Shown here one piece after another: positions 1-9,843 of a stretch of 64,000 nt of DNA; the stretch's first letter is position 1; every line of letters begins with the position of its first letter. Below the pieces are notes generated by a model. The model was not told the origin of the DNA and ran no database searches. It saw only the letters and a program-made list of their open reading frames with translations. The DNA is from Streptomyces aureus (GTDB lineage Bacteria; Actinomycetota; Actinomycetes; Streptomycetales; Streptomycetaceae). The position numbers and the translations under genes were made by a program. The stretch is from contig NZ_JNZD01000003.1 in assembly GCF_000725495.1 (NCBI RefSeq), forward strand, positions 248,001 to 312,000, written 5' to 3'.

Positions 1-456
1 GGGCGCGATCCGGGCGACCGCCTCCTCGATGGTCCAGCGCACGGTCTGGGTCGAGGACGGACAGCCGTCGCAGCTGCCGCGCAGCCTCAGCCGGAGCGTC
101 GGACCGTCCGGTGCCTCCAGGTCGAGCCCGGCCACCTCGACGTCGCCCGCGTGCGAGCCGAGGTAGGGCCGCACCTTGTCGAGGGCCCGGCCCACCCGGG
201 TCGCGGTGTCCTCGGGGTGCAGATCGTGCAGGATCAGCAGATCGCTCACGAGTTCGTCGGCGGTGAGGACGGCGAGGGGGTCCGCGCCCGCCGGGGCGGA
301 GCGCAGCAGGCGCACGGTCCGGGCCAGGCCCTCGCCGTAGAACTCCATGAGGCAGCGCACCAGTTCGTCCGCGACGTCGCGCGCCTCCGGTCCCGCCCGC
401 TGCGCCAGCTCGTCGAGCAGCGCGCCAATCCGCTCGCCCGTCTCCTGTCCGGCCAT
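1..456 (-). CDS. NifU-like C-terminal domain protein (3' end outside window)
   Basis: Third gene of the hydrogenase operon, cut by the window edge after 152 codons. The last part is a NifU-type scaffold domain with the motif CDGCPSS (Cys129 and Cys132), the usual CxxC pair that holds an Fe-S cluster. The first ~85 residues are helical and have no motif I recognise. ATG at 456 is preceded by AGAAGGG. It lies 99 bp after hhyL on the same strand. NifU-like genes accompany group 1h hydrogenase operons in actinobacteria, so a role in Fe-S supply or maturation for HhyS/HhyL is inferred, not shown. Confidence 0.85.
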   Translation of the reverse strand, partial: MAGQETGERIGALLDELAQRAGPEARDVADELVRCLMEFYGEGLARTVRLLRSAPAGADPLAVLTADELVSDLLILHDLHPEDTATRVGRALDKVRPYLGSHAGDVEVAGLDLEAPDGPTLRLRLRGSCDGCPSSTQTVRWTIEEAVARIAP

Positions 457-487
457 CGGCAAGCCCTTCTCTGAGGCTCCTGGGGAA

Positions 488-555
488 GGTCGCATCGCGA
501 GGAGGTCGGATCGCGATGGACGTCGGATCGCGGGGGACGCCGTATCCCGGGAGGG
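488..555. repeat. about four 17-bp tandem units between hhyL and the nifU-like gene
   Basis: Imperfect units built on GGTCGGATCGCG repeat about every 17 bp and fill most of the short spacer after hhyL. They end at the hhyL stop codon. No function is evident. Confidence 0.6.
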
Positions 556-2337
556 TCAGACGGCCAGTCCGCTCAGCCCCGTCGGCAGGTGCGTCTCCTC
601 CACGGTCCGCCCGCCGCCGACGTACATGTGCACACCGCACGGCAGACACGGGTCGAAGCTGCGGACGGCCCGCATGATGTCGATGCCCTTGAAGTTCTCG
701 GGCGGGTTCTCCTCGAAGATGGGGGTGTTCTGCACCGCGTCCTCGTAGGGGCCCGGCGTGCCGTAGGAATCGCGGACACTGCCGTTCCACGGGGTCGGCG
801 GGTACGGGTGGTAGTTGGCGATCTTGCCGTCGCGGATCACCATGTGGTGGGAGAGCACACCCCGGACCGCCTCGGTGAAGCCGCAGCCGATCGACTCGTC
901 CGGCACGTCGAACTTCTCCCAGGTCTGGGTGCGTCCGGCGCGCACCTCCTCCATCGCCTGCTCGGCGAAGTACAGGGCGGCCGCGGCGGCGTACGCCTGG
1001 AAGTAGGTGCGGGCCCGGTTGCGTTCGATGGCGTTGCTCCACTGCGGGATGCGCCACTCCAGTGCCATCTCGGGCTTGGTCATCGTGCGCGGCAGGTTGA
1101 TCTGCACGCTGTGCCCGGTGGCCTTGATGTAGCCGATGTCGACGAGTCCGGACAGGGCCGTGGACCACAGCCGGGCGATCGGACCGCCGCCGGTGTCCAG
1201 CGCCAGATGATCGGTGCCGTCGAACCAGCGCGGCGACATGACCCAGCTGTACTTGTCGTCGAAGTCCCGCTTCTGCGGTGCGGGGATCGTGTGCTGGTTC
1301 CAGGGGTGGCGCTCGTCGACGGGGTTGCCGAGCGGGTCCCGTTCGACGAACTTCTCCATGCCCGACCAGTCCTCGTAGTACGAACTGCCCAGCAGGATGC
1401 GGATGCCGAGGTTGATGTCGACGAGGCTGTTGGTGACCAGCTTGCCGTCCACCACGACGCCCGGGGTGACGAACATGCGCCGCCCCCAGTTCTCCATGTT
1501 CGCGTACTGGAAGTCGCAGTACTCCGGGTCGTTCAGCGCGCCCCAGCAGCCCAGCAGCACCCGGCGCCGGCCCACGTCCTCGTAGCCCGGCAGGGCCTCG
1601 TAGAAGAAGTCGAAGAGGTCGTCGTGGAGCGGGACGACCCGCTTCATGAACTCCACGTAGCGGGTGAGCCGGGTCAGGTAGTCGGTGAAGAGCTGGATGG
1701 TCGCGACCGTGCCGACCCCGCCCGGGTAGAGCGTGGAGGGGTGCACATGGCGTCCCTCCATCAGACAGAACATCTCGCGGGTGTAGCGGCTGACCTGGAG
1801 CGCCTCACGGTAGAACTCGCCCTCCAGCGGGTTCAGCGAGCGCATGATGTCCGCGATCGTCCGGTAGCCGTGGTCGGCCGCGTGCGGCGCCTCGGTGCGC
1901 TCGGCCTGCTCCAGCACACCGGGGTTGGTCTCGCGGACCATCCGTTCGCAGTAGTCCACGCCGACCAGGTTCTCCTGGAAGATGTTGTGGTCGAACATGT
2001 ACTCCGCGGCCTCGCCGAGATTGATGATCCACTCGCCCAGGTGCGGGGGTGCCACGCCGTACGCCATGTTCTGGGCGTAGACGGAACAGGTGGCGTGGTT
2101 GTCGCCGCAGATGCCGCAGATCCTGCTGGTGATGAAGTGCGCGTCGCGCGGGTCCTTGCCCCGCATGAACACGCTGTACCCGCGGAAGACGGACGAGGTG
2201 CTGTAGCACTCCGCGACCCGCTTCGCCTTGAAGTCGATCTTGGTGTGGATGCCGAGACTGCCGACGATGCGGGTGATCGGGTCCCACGACATCTCCGTGA
2301 GGCCGTCACCGGCCGGCTTGTTCGTCGCCGTCGCCAT
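556..2337 (-). CDS. hhyL: [NiFe]-hydrogenase large subunit, group 1h (actinobacterial high-affinity type)
   Basis: Catalytic subunit that oxidises H2 at a Ni-Fe site; 593 aa. The L1 motif RICGICGDNHATCS gives nickel ligands Cys74 and Cys77. The C-terminal L2 motif DPCLPCGVHMY gives Cys564 and Cys567. The HMY form of L2 and a 23-residue tail after the His are typical of the group formerly called group 5, now 1h. These enzymes oxidise trace atmospheric H2 in Streptomyces spores and other resting actinobacteria. ATG at 2337 follows GGAAGGTGG. It sits 49 bp downstream of the small subunit and is probably cotranscribed. Confidence 0.95.
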   Translation of the reverse strand: MATATNKPAGDGLTEMSWDPITRIVGSLGIHTKIDFKAKRVAECYSTSSVFRGYSVFMRGKDPRDAHFITSRICGICGDNHATCSVYAQNMAYGVAPPHLGEWIINLGEAAEYMFDHNIFQENLVGVDYCERMVRETNPGVLEQAERTEAPHAADHGYRTIADIMRSLNPLEGEFYREALQVSRYTREMFCLMEGRHVHPSTLYPGGVGTVATIQLFTDYLTRLTRYVEFMKRVVPLHDDLFDFFYEALPGYEDVGRRRVLLGCWGALNDPEYCDFQYANMENWGRRMFVTPGVVVDGKLVTNSLVDINLGIRILLGSSYYEDWSGMEKFVERDPLGNPVDERHPWNQHTIPAPQKRDFDDKYSWVMSPRWFDGTDHLALDTGGGPIARLWSTALSGLVDIGYIKATGHSVQINLPRTMTKPEMALEWRIPQWSNAIERNRARTYFQAYAAAAALYFAEQAMEEVRAGRTQTWEKFDVPDESIGCGFTEAVRGVLSHHMVIRDGKIANYHPYPPTPWNGSVRDSYGTPGPYEDAVQNTPIFEENPPENFKGIDIMRAVRSFDPCLPCGVHMYVGGGRTVEETHLPTGLSGLAV

Positions 2338-2386
2338 GGTGCCGCGCCACCTTCCTGTCGAGTGTCTGCTCAGCGGGCAACCGTGG

Positions 2387-3469
<1,083 letters not shown>

Positions 3470-3616
3470 GAGCCCTCCTGGAGTCAGCTCATTCAGGTCA
3501 TACGTGTCGATAAAGCCTTCTCCATGGTGACCGCCAGGGGCGTCGGCGGTAAGTGCGCAGCGGCCTTATCGGTGCGACGCACCCTCGCGGCGAAGCGGCC
3601 CTGGGGCCCTCCGGGT

Positions 3617-3709
3617 GGCGGCCCCGGGGGCTTCCGGGGCGGCGCTCCCAGGGCTCTCGGGCCGGCGCCCCCGGGCCTCTCGGGCCGACGCCCCCAGGGC
3701 TTTCGGGCC
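3617..3709. repeat. three to four 23-bp tandem units upstream of hhyS
   Basis: Units starting GGCGCTCCCAGGG, GGCGCCCCCGGG and GACGCCCCCAGGG, each ending in CGGGCC, lie at 3641-3663, 3664-3686 and 3687-3709, with a weaker copy before them. They sit in the 354-bp divergent gap (3470-3823) between hhyS and the tannase-like gene. The rest of that gap holds an AT-richer stretch near 3715-3765 that probably contains the promoter of the plus-strand gene. Confidence 0.7.
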
Positions 3710-3740
3710 GCGCGAAATGTTTGCAAAATTGCTGGGTATT

Positions 3741-3750
3741 TTGTTAACAA
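3741..3750. promoter_or_regulatory. palindrome TTGTTAACAA, candidate operator
   Basis: A perfect 10-bp palindrome in the only AT-rich stretch of the hhyS/tannase divergent gap, about 75 bp before the ATG at 3824. The symmetry suggests a dimeric repressor site; no regulator is assigned. Confidence 0.4.
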
Positions 3751-3823
3751 TCTTGTAGCGTGCGTCACGCCTTGGGCCCGAGGTGTCAGCGGAACACTCG
3801 ATACTCGACCAGAGGAGACCCTC

Positions 3824-5626
3824 ATGGAGTGGCTCTCGGAATCCTCCGAGCGCGGCGCCGCCCGACCGGCGGGTGGACGGGCAGGACGTTCCCCCGGCCG
3901 CAGGCGTCTGATGCGGGGGATGGCGATAGCGGGCTCCCTCGCGCTCACCGCGATCGCGGCACCCTCGTCCGCGCTCGCGGCCCAGGGGCGGGCCGCGTCG
4001 CACCCGTACGGTGCGGACCCGCAGGACGCCGCCCTGGCCTTCGACACCGGCGCGTACAAGACCCTCACTGTCACGGTCGACGGCCGGCCGCTGAAGGTAC
4101 GCGCCTACAGCGAGGTCTGCTACGTCGCCGACCCGGTCGCCGCGGCCGCCCAGCAGTCCGGCATCTTCGGCACGACCACCATCAGCAACACCCGCTGCGG
4201 CTACGAGAGCATGAACGTCTTCGTGCCCGAGAGCGCCTTCACCGACCAGCGGGCGCCCATCTACTTCGCGGTCAACAACGCGGGCTGGATGGCCAGTTAC
4301 ATCCGGGCGAGCGTCACCGACGGCTCGTCCTACAGCAGCACCACCAGCAACGTCGGTGCCGCGCTGAAGGCCGGCTACGTCTTCGTGGACGTCGCCAACC
4401 GCAGCCGCGGCCTGACCGGCGCCGACGGCTCCTCGCCGGGCAAGGCGCCCGCCGCCGCGGTCGACGCCAAGGCCGCGGTGCGGTATCTGCGCCTCAACGA
4501 CGCCGTCATGCCCGGCAGCGCCGAGCGGATCGTCGTGAACGGCACCAGCGGCGGCGGCGCGCTGTCCTCGATCCTGGGCGCCTCGGGCAACAGTCCCGCG
4601 TACGACTCCTACCTCGCCGCGATCGGCGCGGCCGGTATCGACGCCCGGGGCCGCAGCACCCTGCGCGACGACGTGTTCGCGGTCAACGCCTACTGTCCGA
4701 TCACCGACCTGGGCAACGCGGACACGGCCTACGAATGGCTGTACAACGTCCTCGGCACCCGTGACGCGACCGGGTCGAACGCCGCTCCCCAGGACGCCGC
4801 CGAGATCGCGGCCGGGTTCCCGGCGTACGAGAAGAGCCTCGGGCTCCGCAACCCGGACGGATCCAGGCTGACCGCCGGGACCATGCTCGACACCGTCGAG
4901 AAGGAGGTCGTCCGCTCCGCCGAGGCGTACATGAAGGCCGACCCCGCCAACACGATCCCGGCGCTCGGGGCCACCTTCGACATCACCTCGGGCGGACCCG
5001 GCGGCTCCACCACGAAGTCGTACGTGAACGACTGGATCGACGTCGACAACGCGGCGGACAAGGTGTTGTCGGTCGACATGACGAAGTACCTGAAGTTCGT
5101 CGCCACCCAGGCCGCCCTGAAGACGACACCGGCCTTCGACGCCGTGGGTGTGCACGGGAACACCACCAGCGGGACCGAGACCAACCTCTTCGGCCCGTAC
5201 ACCCAGAAGTACATGAACTACACCGAGTGGAGCTGGAACCACAACGACGTCGCCGGGGACGGCAGCGGCACCGACGACACGGGGCTGACCTGGGACCAGT
5301 ACACCGCCCGCAAGAGCACGACCCTCGACGACCAGATCCATCTGATCGACCCGATGGACTTCATCGGAACGAACGCCGACACCGCGCCCAACTGGTACGT
5401 CCGCAACGGCACCCGGGACCGGGACACCTCGTTCATCGTCTCGGTCAACCTGGACCGGGCGCTGGAGGCGGACAAGCAGGTCGAGGACGTCGACTACCGG
5501 CTCGCCTGGAACCAGCCGCACGCCGGCAACTATGACGTGCCGGAGGCGATGGCCTGGATCGCCCGTGTGGTCGCGCGGTCCGGCGACCCGCTCGCGGCAC
5601 CGCACCACGGCGCCTCTCGGCAGTAG
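3824..5626 (+). CDS. secreted alpha/beta-hydrolase, subtype B tannase-like
   Basis: Predicted exported esterase, 600 aa. The N-terminus has an Arg-rich stretch (GRRRLMRG, residues ~25-32), a hydrophobic segment and ALAA, so a Tat or Sec signal peptide ends near residue 53. The nucleophile motif is GTSGGGA with Ser242. A late His lies in WNQPHAGNYD near residue 566. Length and motifs fit subtype B tannase/feruloyl-esterase-like hydrolases that cleave gallate or related esters; the true substrate is not known. ATG at 3824 was chosen over upstream in-frame starts because AGAGGAGA lies 6 bp before it and a signal peptide follows. Monocistronic. Confidence 0.75.
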   Translation: MEWLSESSERGAARPAGGRAGRSPGRRRLMRGMAIAGSLALTAIAAPSSALAAQGRAASHPYGADPQDAALAFDTGAYKTLTVTVDGRPLKVRAYSEVCYVADPVAAAAQQSGIFGTTTISNTRCGYESMNVFVPESAFTDQRAPIYFAVNNAGWMASYIRASVTDGSSYSSTTSNVGAALKAGYVFVDVANRSRGLTGADGSSPGKAPAAAVDAKAAVRYLRLNDAVMPGSAERIVVNGTSGGGALSSILGASGNSPAYDSYLAAIGAAGIDARGRSTLRDDVFAVNAYCPITDLGNADTAYEWLYNVLGTRDATGSNAAPQDAAEIAAGFPAYEKSLGLRNPDGSRLTAGTMLDTVEKEVVRSAEAYMKADPANTIPALGATFDITSGGPGGSTTKSYVNDWIDVDNAADKVLSVDMTKYLKFVATQAALKTTPAFDAVGVHGNTTSGTETNLFGPYTQKYMNYTEWSWNHNDVAGDGSGTDDTGLTWDQYTARKSTTLDDQIHLIDPMDFIGTNADTAPNWYVRNGTRDRDTSFIVSVNLDRALEADKQVEDVDYRLAWNQPHAGNYDVPEAMAWIARVVARSGDPLAAPHHGASRQ

Positions 5627-5639
5627 GACCTCTCGGGCC

Positions 5640-5760
5640 CTGGGGCCCGTCCGACCCCGCGGGGTCCCGCGCCTCCCGGCCGGGACCCCGTTCTCTTGAC
5701 CGGGACCCCGCCCCTCTTGGCGGGGCCCCGCTCCGGTGCCGACCCCGCTCCCCGCCAGGC
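5640..5760. repeat. GGGACCCCG-rich repeat stretch before lcp
   Basis: The 322-bp gap 5627-5948 starts with repeated CCGGGACCCCG blocks and palindromes such as GGGCCCTGGGGCCC, which may also stop transcription from the tannase-like gene. From about 5830 the sequence turns AT-richer (CTATGTTAATCGAAAATCAC), a likely promoter area for lcp. No gene is seen in the gap. Confidence 0.45.
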
Positions 5761-5948
5761 ACTCCCTCTCGGGCCCGATGGCGTCGCCGACAACGCTCCG
5801 CCGCCACCATTGCCCACGGCAACGTACCTCGCTATGTTAATCGAAAATCACATCTGTGCGACATGATTCATCGTGCACGCGTCGCGCAATATGCAGGTCT
5901 GCCAAGGCAATTGGGACTGTCTGACCCCTCAGGGAAGCAGGTAAGTCA

Positions 5949-7148
5949 ATGGAGAACCTCAGCAGGCGAAAGGCGCTGTCGCTCGGGGTCGCGCTCGGGC
6001 TCGTGGGCGTGGCCAACCCCCTCCAGGCGTGGGCGTCGACGGGCTCGGCGGCCGGAGCCGCCGCGGGAACCGGTCCGGAGTGGATCTGGGACAGCGCGGC
6101 GGACCCACTGATGGCCTCGATGCTCGACAACGGACACGTGCCCGCGATCAACTCGGCCTGGGCGTCGTGGGTGAACAACGACGACCCGCTGCCCACCGGC
6201 GTACCGGCCGAGTTCACCGCGTACCTCAAGCAGGTCAACGCGCTGCCCTCGTGGGCCGACCCGGTCAAGCTGACCCGCGCGGCCGACTTCAACCGGCGCC
6301 GGGACACGTACCTCTTCATGCTGTACGGCCTCGGCAGCGGGATCATGAGCACCGTGATCCCGCGCGAGGCGCGGAGCGTCTACTGGTCCGCCGGCGGCGC
6401 CAACATGCAGGACCGCGCCGCCAAGACGTTCACCTTCGGCTATGACCTGTCCCAGCTCGGCGCCTTCGAGCCGACGGGACAGTTCGTCGTCACCGCCAAC
6501 AAGACACGCGTCGTCCACGCGTCGGTGCGGCACCTGCTGCCCCAGTCGCCGCACTGGAAGGCGGTCACCGACGAGACCACCCCGATCAGCGCCGCCGACA
6601 TCCTGGTCACCTTCCACAGCCTCGGCACGTACGTGCACCGGAAGCTGCTCGACTGGAAGATCCCGTTCCCGGCCGCGGACCAGGAGGCGTTCCTGCACGC
6701 GTGGCAGGTGGCCGTCCATCTGCTCGGCGTGCCGGACGAGCACATCCCCCAGACCTGGGCGGCCGCCGAGCAGCAGTCGGCGCAGGTGCTCACCCCGATC
6801 CTGACCCCGACCACCGAGGGCGTCGAAATGGCCGAGGACCTGCTCGGCCTGACCGCTCAGATCGACCTCGGTGTCACCCGCGGGTTCCTGAACGAGTTCG
6901 TGCGCTACGTCCTCAGTGACCAGGTCGGCGACTGGCTCGGACTGCCCCGCGACTACGCCTCGGCGGCCCTGATCCGCACCGCCTGGCCGGCGTTCATCCT
7001 CTTCCGTGAGGGACTGTCGCCCATCATGCCCGGCACCTTCTACGTGTTCGACCAGTTCATCCGGGCCCTGGCCATGCTGTTCCTCAACAAGGGCGCCTCC
7101 GGGACCACCACGCCCATCACGATCCCCACCGCGAACAGGGCGGCCTGA
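5949..7148 (+). CDS. lcp: latex clearing protein, rubber oxygenase (DUF2236 b-type cytochrome)
   Basis: Secreted haem b dioxygenase that cleaves poly(cis-1,4-isoprene) to oligo-isoprenoids with aldehyde and keto ends; 399 aa. The Tat signal begins SRRKAL (residues 5-10) and ends near AWAS. With an offset of 8 residues the sequence keeps the residues known to matter in Lcp of Streptomyces sp. K30: Glu140, Arg156, Lys159, Thr160 and His190 (K30 E148, R164, K167, T168 and the haem ligand H198). The stretch VRHLLPQSP after the His is also typical. ATG at 5949 is preceded by GGGAAG. Monocistronic. A TetR gene converges from the right; TetR-type LcpR regulators are known beside lcp elsewhere. Confidence 0.92.
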   Translation: MENLSRRKALSLGVALGLVGVANPLQAWASTGSAAGAAAGTGPEWIWDSAADPLMASMLDNGHVPAINSAWASWVNNDDPLPTGVPAEFTAYLKQVNALPSWADPVKLTRAADFNRRRDTYLFMLYGLGSGIMSTVIPREARSVYWSAGGANMQDRAAKTFTFGYDLSQLGAFEPTGQFVVTANKTRVVHASVRHLLPQSPHWKAVTDETTPISAADILVTFHSLGTYVHRKLLDWKIPFPAADQEAFLHAWQVAVHLLGVPDEHIPQTWAAAEQQSAQVLTPILTPTTEGVEMAEDLLGLTAQIDLGVTRGFLNEFVRYVLSDQVGDWLGLPRDYASAALIRTAWPAFILFREGLSPIMPGTFYVFDQFIRALAMLFLNKGASGTTTPITIPTANRAA

Positions 7149-7170
7149 GAAGACGGTCGCATCCGGCTGC

Positions 7171-7204
7171 GCCCGCCCTGTCCGGGGACGGACGAGGGGC
7201 GGGC
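7171..7204. terminator. bidirectional hairpin between lcp and the double TetR gene
   Basis: GCCCGCCC (7171-7178) pairs with GGGCGGGC (7197-7204), with an inner TCCG/CGGA stem. It lies between two convergent genes and can serve both. Confidence 0.6.
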
Positions 7205-7226
7205 CCAGACGGAGGCATGGGGAGGC

Positions 7227-8423
7227 TCAGAGACCCAGCGCGCCCGCGACCAGAGCGGTCACGGCCTCGCGGTGCTCGGGGCTGTCCCGCCAGCGCAGCC
7301 TCCGTCCCGCCTCCACGACCACGCCGAACCCCGCGTGCACCAGCACCCGGGCCTGACGCGGGTCCAGTTCGGGCCGTACCAGCCGCAACTGCTGCTCCCA
7401 CACGGCGATGTGCTCCCGCTGCGCGAGGACCAGCGGCTTGCGCAGGTCGTCCGGGAGACCGGCGAGTTCCGCCTCGGCGACGCTGTTGAGCTCCGTGCAC
7501 TCGAAGCTGTACGCCACGTACGTCGCCGCCAGCGCCACGACGGCCTCACGGGGTCCCGTCACGTCCCGCAGACTCCGCTCCACGCCCTGCCCGAGCAGCC
7601 CCGCCGCCTGGAGGCACGCGGCCGCCAGGATGTCGATCTTGCCGGGATAGTGGCGGTAGAGCGCCGACGGGGCCAGCCCGACCGCCTCCGCGATCTGTCC
7701 GTTGGTGACGTTGGCGAACCCGTCCCGGGCGAACAGCGGGACGGAGGCCGCGAGGATCTCCGCGCGCCGGGTGCGCGGCACCGGTCGGGCGGGCAGCTCG
7801 ACGGGGTGCGCGCCCGAGGGGCCCGCCGCCGGATCGGTCGCGGCCACGCGCAGCGCGGACGCCAGCAGCAGCTCCTCGGCGCGGCGCGCGGCGATGGAGG
7901 TGTGGTGCATCGTGACGGAACCGATCGCGCCGAGGGCCGCCATCGCGCGCAGCCGCCGGCCGGGCAACGGGTGCTCGCGCCCCACCGCCTCCTCGACCCG
8001 CTCGACGAGACGACCGAACTTCACCGCGAGCGCCCGCCGGTCCTCGCGGTCGAGATACCGGGCCTCCCAGCGGTACACCCCGCCCGACGCGCGATGGGCG
8101 ACGGTGGTCCGGGTGACCGCGGAGAGCACGTCCGTCAGGGAGGCCCCGGGCGGGACCTCGTCGAGCGCGGCGACCAGTCCGTCCACCATGACGTGGGCGC
8201 ACGCGGCGAACAGCGCGTACTTGTTGGGGAAGTGCCGGTACAGGGCCGCCGCGGTGATCCCGACGGCGGCGGCGACCTCCTCCATGGACGCGGTGTGGTA
8301 GCCGCGCTCGCTGAAGACCCGCCCCGCCGCGTCGAGGATGAGCTGTTTGCGGTTGCGCGGCCGGGTCGCCGTGGCCGGTCCTGCGGAGGCGCCCGAACGG
8401 GCGGACGGGGAGGCGGGAGCCAT
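7227..8423 (-). CDS. TetR-type regulator with two DNA-binding domains
   Basis: A 398-aa protein made of two TetR units fused head to tail. The first helix-turn-helix lies at residues ~25-75 (VGITAAALYRHFPNKYALF), the second at ~220-270 (VGLAPSALYRHYPGKIDIL), each followed by a helical region. A normal TetR has about 200 aa and works as a dimer, so this may be a single-chain pseudo-dimer. Its position convergent with lcp and just downstream of the ADH gene suggests control of isoprenoid or alcohol oxidation genes; that is inference. The start overlaps a TGATTGACTGATC sequence (8425-8438) that could be an autoregulatory site; no good ribosome site is visible. Confidence 0.85.
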   Translation of the reverse strand: MAPASPSARSGASAGPATATRPRNRKQLILDAAGRVFSERGYHTASMEEVAAAVGITAAALYRHFPNKYALFAACAHVMVDGLVAALDEVPPGASLTDVLSAVTRTTVAHRASGGVYRWEARYLDREDRRALAVKFGRLVERVEEAVGREHPLPGRRLRAMAALGAIGSVTMHHTSIAARRAEELLLASALRVAATDPAAGPSGAHPVELPARPVPRTRRAEILAASVPLFARDGFANVTNGQIAEAVGLAPSALYRHYPGKIDILAAACLQAAGLLGQGVERSLRDVTGPREAVVALAATYVAYSFECTELNSVAEAELAGLPDDLRKPLVLAQREHIAVWEQQLRLVRPELDPRQARVLVHAGFGVVVEAGRRLRWRDSPEHREAVTALVAGALGL

Positions 8424-8564
8424 GCCGATCAGTCAATCACACACCGTCAGGAGGCCCGGCCCCCTCGGCGAGGACCGCGGGGGCCGGGCCGGCCCTCGGA
8501 CCACCACCGCCACAGGAGCCCCAGTGGGGGCGGCGCGGGGCCGGTCTGCCGGAGGCGGGCGCCG

Positions 8565-8750
8565 GGTCGGTCGGTCGGCGGTGGGTGTCGAGCCGGTCGG
8601 TCGGCGGTGGGTGTCGAGTCGGTCGGCCGGATTTCGGGCACCGGGCCGGTCGGACCGAGGCGGGCGTCGGGCTGGTCGGCCCCAGACGGGCGCCAGGCTG
8701 GTCGGCCGCAGACGGGTGCCGGATCGGTCGGCCGGAGGTGGGTGGGGCCC
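8565..8750. repeat. about seven 26-bp tandem units
   Basis: Units begin GGTCGG and share CGGGTGCCGG-like cores. Clear boundaries are 8595-8620, 8621-8647, 8648-8673, 8674-8699, 8700-8725 and 8726-8750. The array fills most of the 328-bp gap 8424-8751 and stops 2 bp before the ADH stop codon. The rest of the gap (8424-8560) shows no gene; the promoter of the double TetR gene must lie here. Confidence 0.8.
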
Positions 8751-8751
8751 G

Positions 8752-9843
8752 TCAGCCGAAGGTGAGGACCGGCTTGACCACGTCGCCGTCCCTCATCGCG
8801 GCGACGGCGGCACCGATCTCCTCGAACGGGAACGGGGTGACGATCCGGTCGAGCGGAAAGAGCCCCCGTTCGTACAGGCCGACGAGCTCCGGGATGAAGC
8901 GGCCAGGATCGGAGTCCCCCTCGATCACCCCGTGGACGCGGACGCCCTTGGCGAGCAGGCTCATCACGTCGAACGTCACCTCGTCGCCGAGGCCGACCAG
9001 GGCGAGCCCGCCGCGCGGGCGCAGCGCGGCGACGGCCAGCCGGGCCGTCTCCGGACGGCCGGTGGTCTCGACGACGTGGTGCGCGCCGCCGCCGGTGAGG
9101 TCGCGCAGCGCCGCCACCAGGCCCTCCCCGGGGGCCAGGGCCGCCTTGGCGCCGAGCTCGGTGGCCAGGGCGCGGCGGGAGGCGACCGGGTCGACCGCAA
9201 CCACCGGGTCGCAGCCCGCCGCCACCGCGGCCGTCAGCGCGCTCAGCCCGACCCCGCCCGCGCCCAGGACGACCAGCGAGGAACCCGGTTCGGGGCGCAG
9301 CCGGTTGAGCACCGTTCCCGCGCCCGTCTGACCGCCGCAGCCCAGCGGCGCGGCGACGGCGGCCGGCAGGCCGGAGGGCACCCTGACCGCCCCGCGGGCC
9401 TGGACGACGGCGTGCGTGGCGAAGCTGGACTGGCCGAAGAAGCCGGCGCGGAGCGGTACGCCGTCGAGGCGGAGCGGGGTGGTCCCGTCGGCGCGCCCGC
9501 CGGAGAGGTTCCGGGCCCGTGCCTCGTGGCAGTAGGCGGGGTGGCCCTGCGCGCACTGCTCGCAGGAGCCGCAACTGGCGAAGGTGAGGCAGACCTGGTC
9601 ACCGGGTGCCAGGCCCGTCACCTCGGCGCCCACCGCCTCCACCCGGCCGGCGCCCTCGTGCCCGAAGACCATCGGGGTGAGCCGCCCGGGCCAGGTGTCG
9701 CGCATGGCCAGGTCGGTGTGACAGATCCCGGCCGCGGTCATCCGCACCAGCACCTCGTCCGACCGAGGCTCCTCCAGCTCCGCGTCCCGGACGGTGAACG
9801 GGGCGCCGGGCGCCTCGGTGACCGCGACGCGGACCCGCCTCAC
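8752..9843 (-). CDS. zinc-dependent alcohol dehydrogenase (MDR family)
   Basis: NAD(P)-dependent oxidation of an alcohol to an aldehyde or the reverse; 363 aa. Catalytic zinc ligands are Cys41 (GICHTDLA) and His62-Glu63 (GHEGAG). Structural zinc ligands are Cys91, 94, 97 and 105 (CGSCEQCAQGHPAYC). A GAGGVGLSA Rossmann motif follows. It resembles the aryl/benzyl-alcohol dehydrogenase branch. Start taken as GTG at 9843: its first bases overlap the stop of the upstream gene (GTGA), which indicates translational coupling, and the MDR domain begins directly there. Confidence 0.88.
   Translation of the reverse strand: MRRVRVAVTEAPGAPFTVRDAELEEPRSDEVLVRMTAAGICHTDLAMRDTWPGRLTPMVFGHEGAGRVEAVGAEVTGLAPGDQVCLTFASCGSCEQCAQGHPAYCHEARARNLSGGRADGTTPLRLDGVPLRAGFFGQSSFATHAVVQARGAVRVPSGLPAAVAAPLGCGGQTGAGTVLNRLRPEPGSSLVVLGAGGVGLSALTAAVAAGCDPVVAVDPVASRRALATELGAKAALAPGEGLVAALRDLTGGGAHHVVETTGRPETARLAVAALRPRGGLALVGLGDEVTFDVMSLLAKGVRVHGVIEGDSDPGRFIPELVGLYERGLFPLDRIVTPFPFEEIGAAVAAMRDGDVVKPVLTFG

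Noticed and set aside
8565..8750. Possible CRISPR array
   Set aside because: Units are continuous 26-bp tandem repeats without unique spacers, and there are no cas genes.
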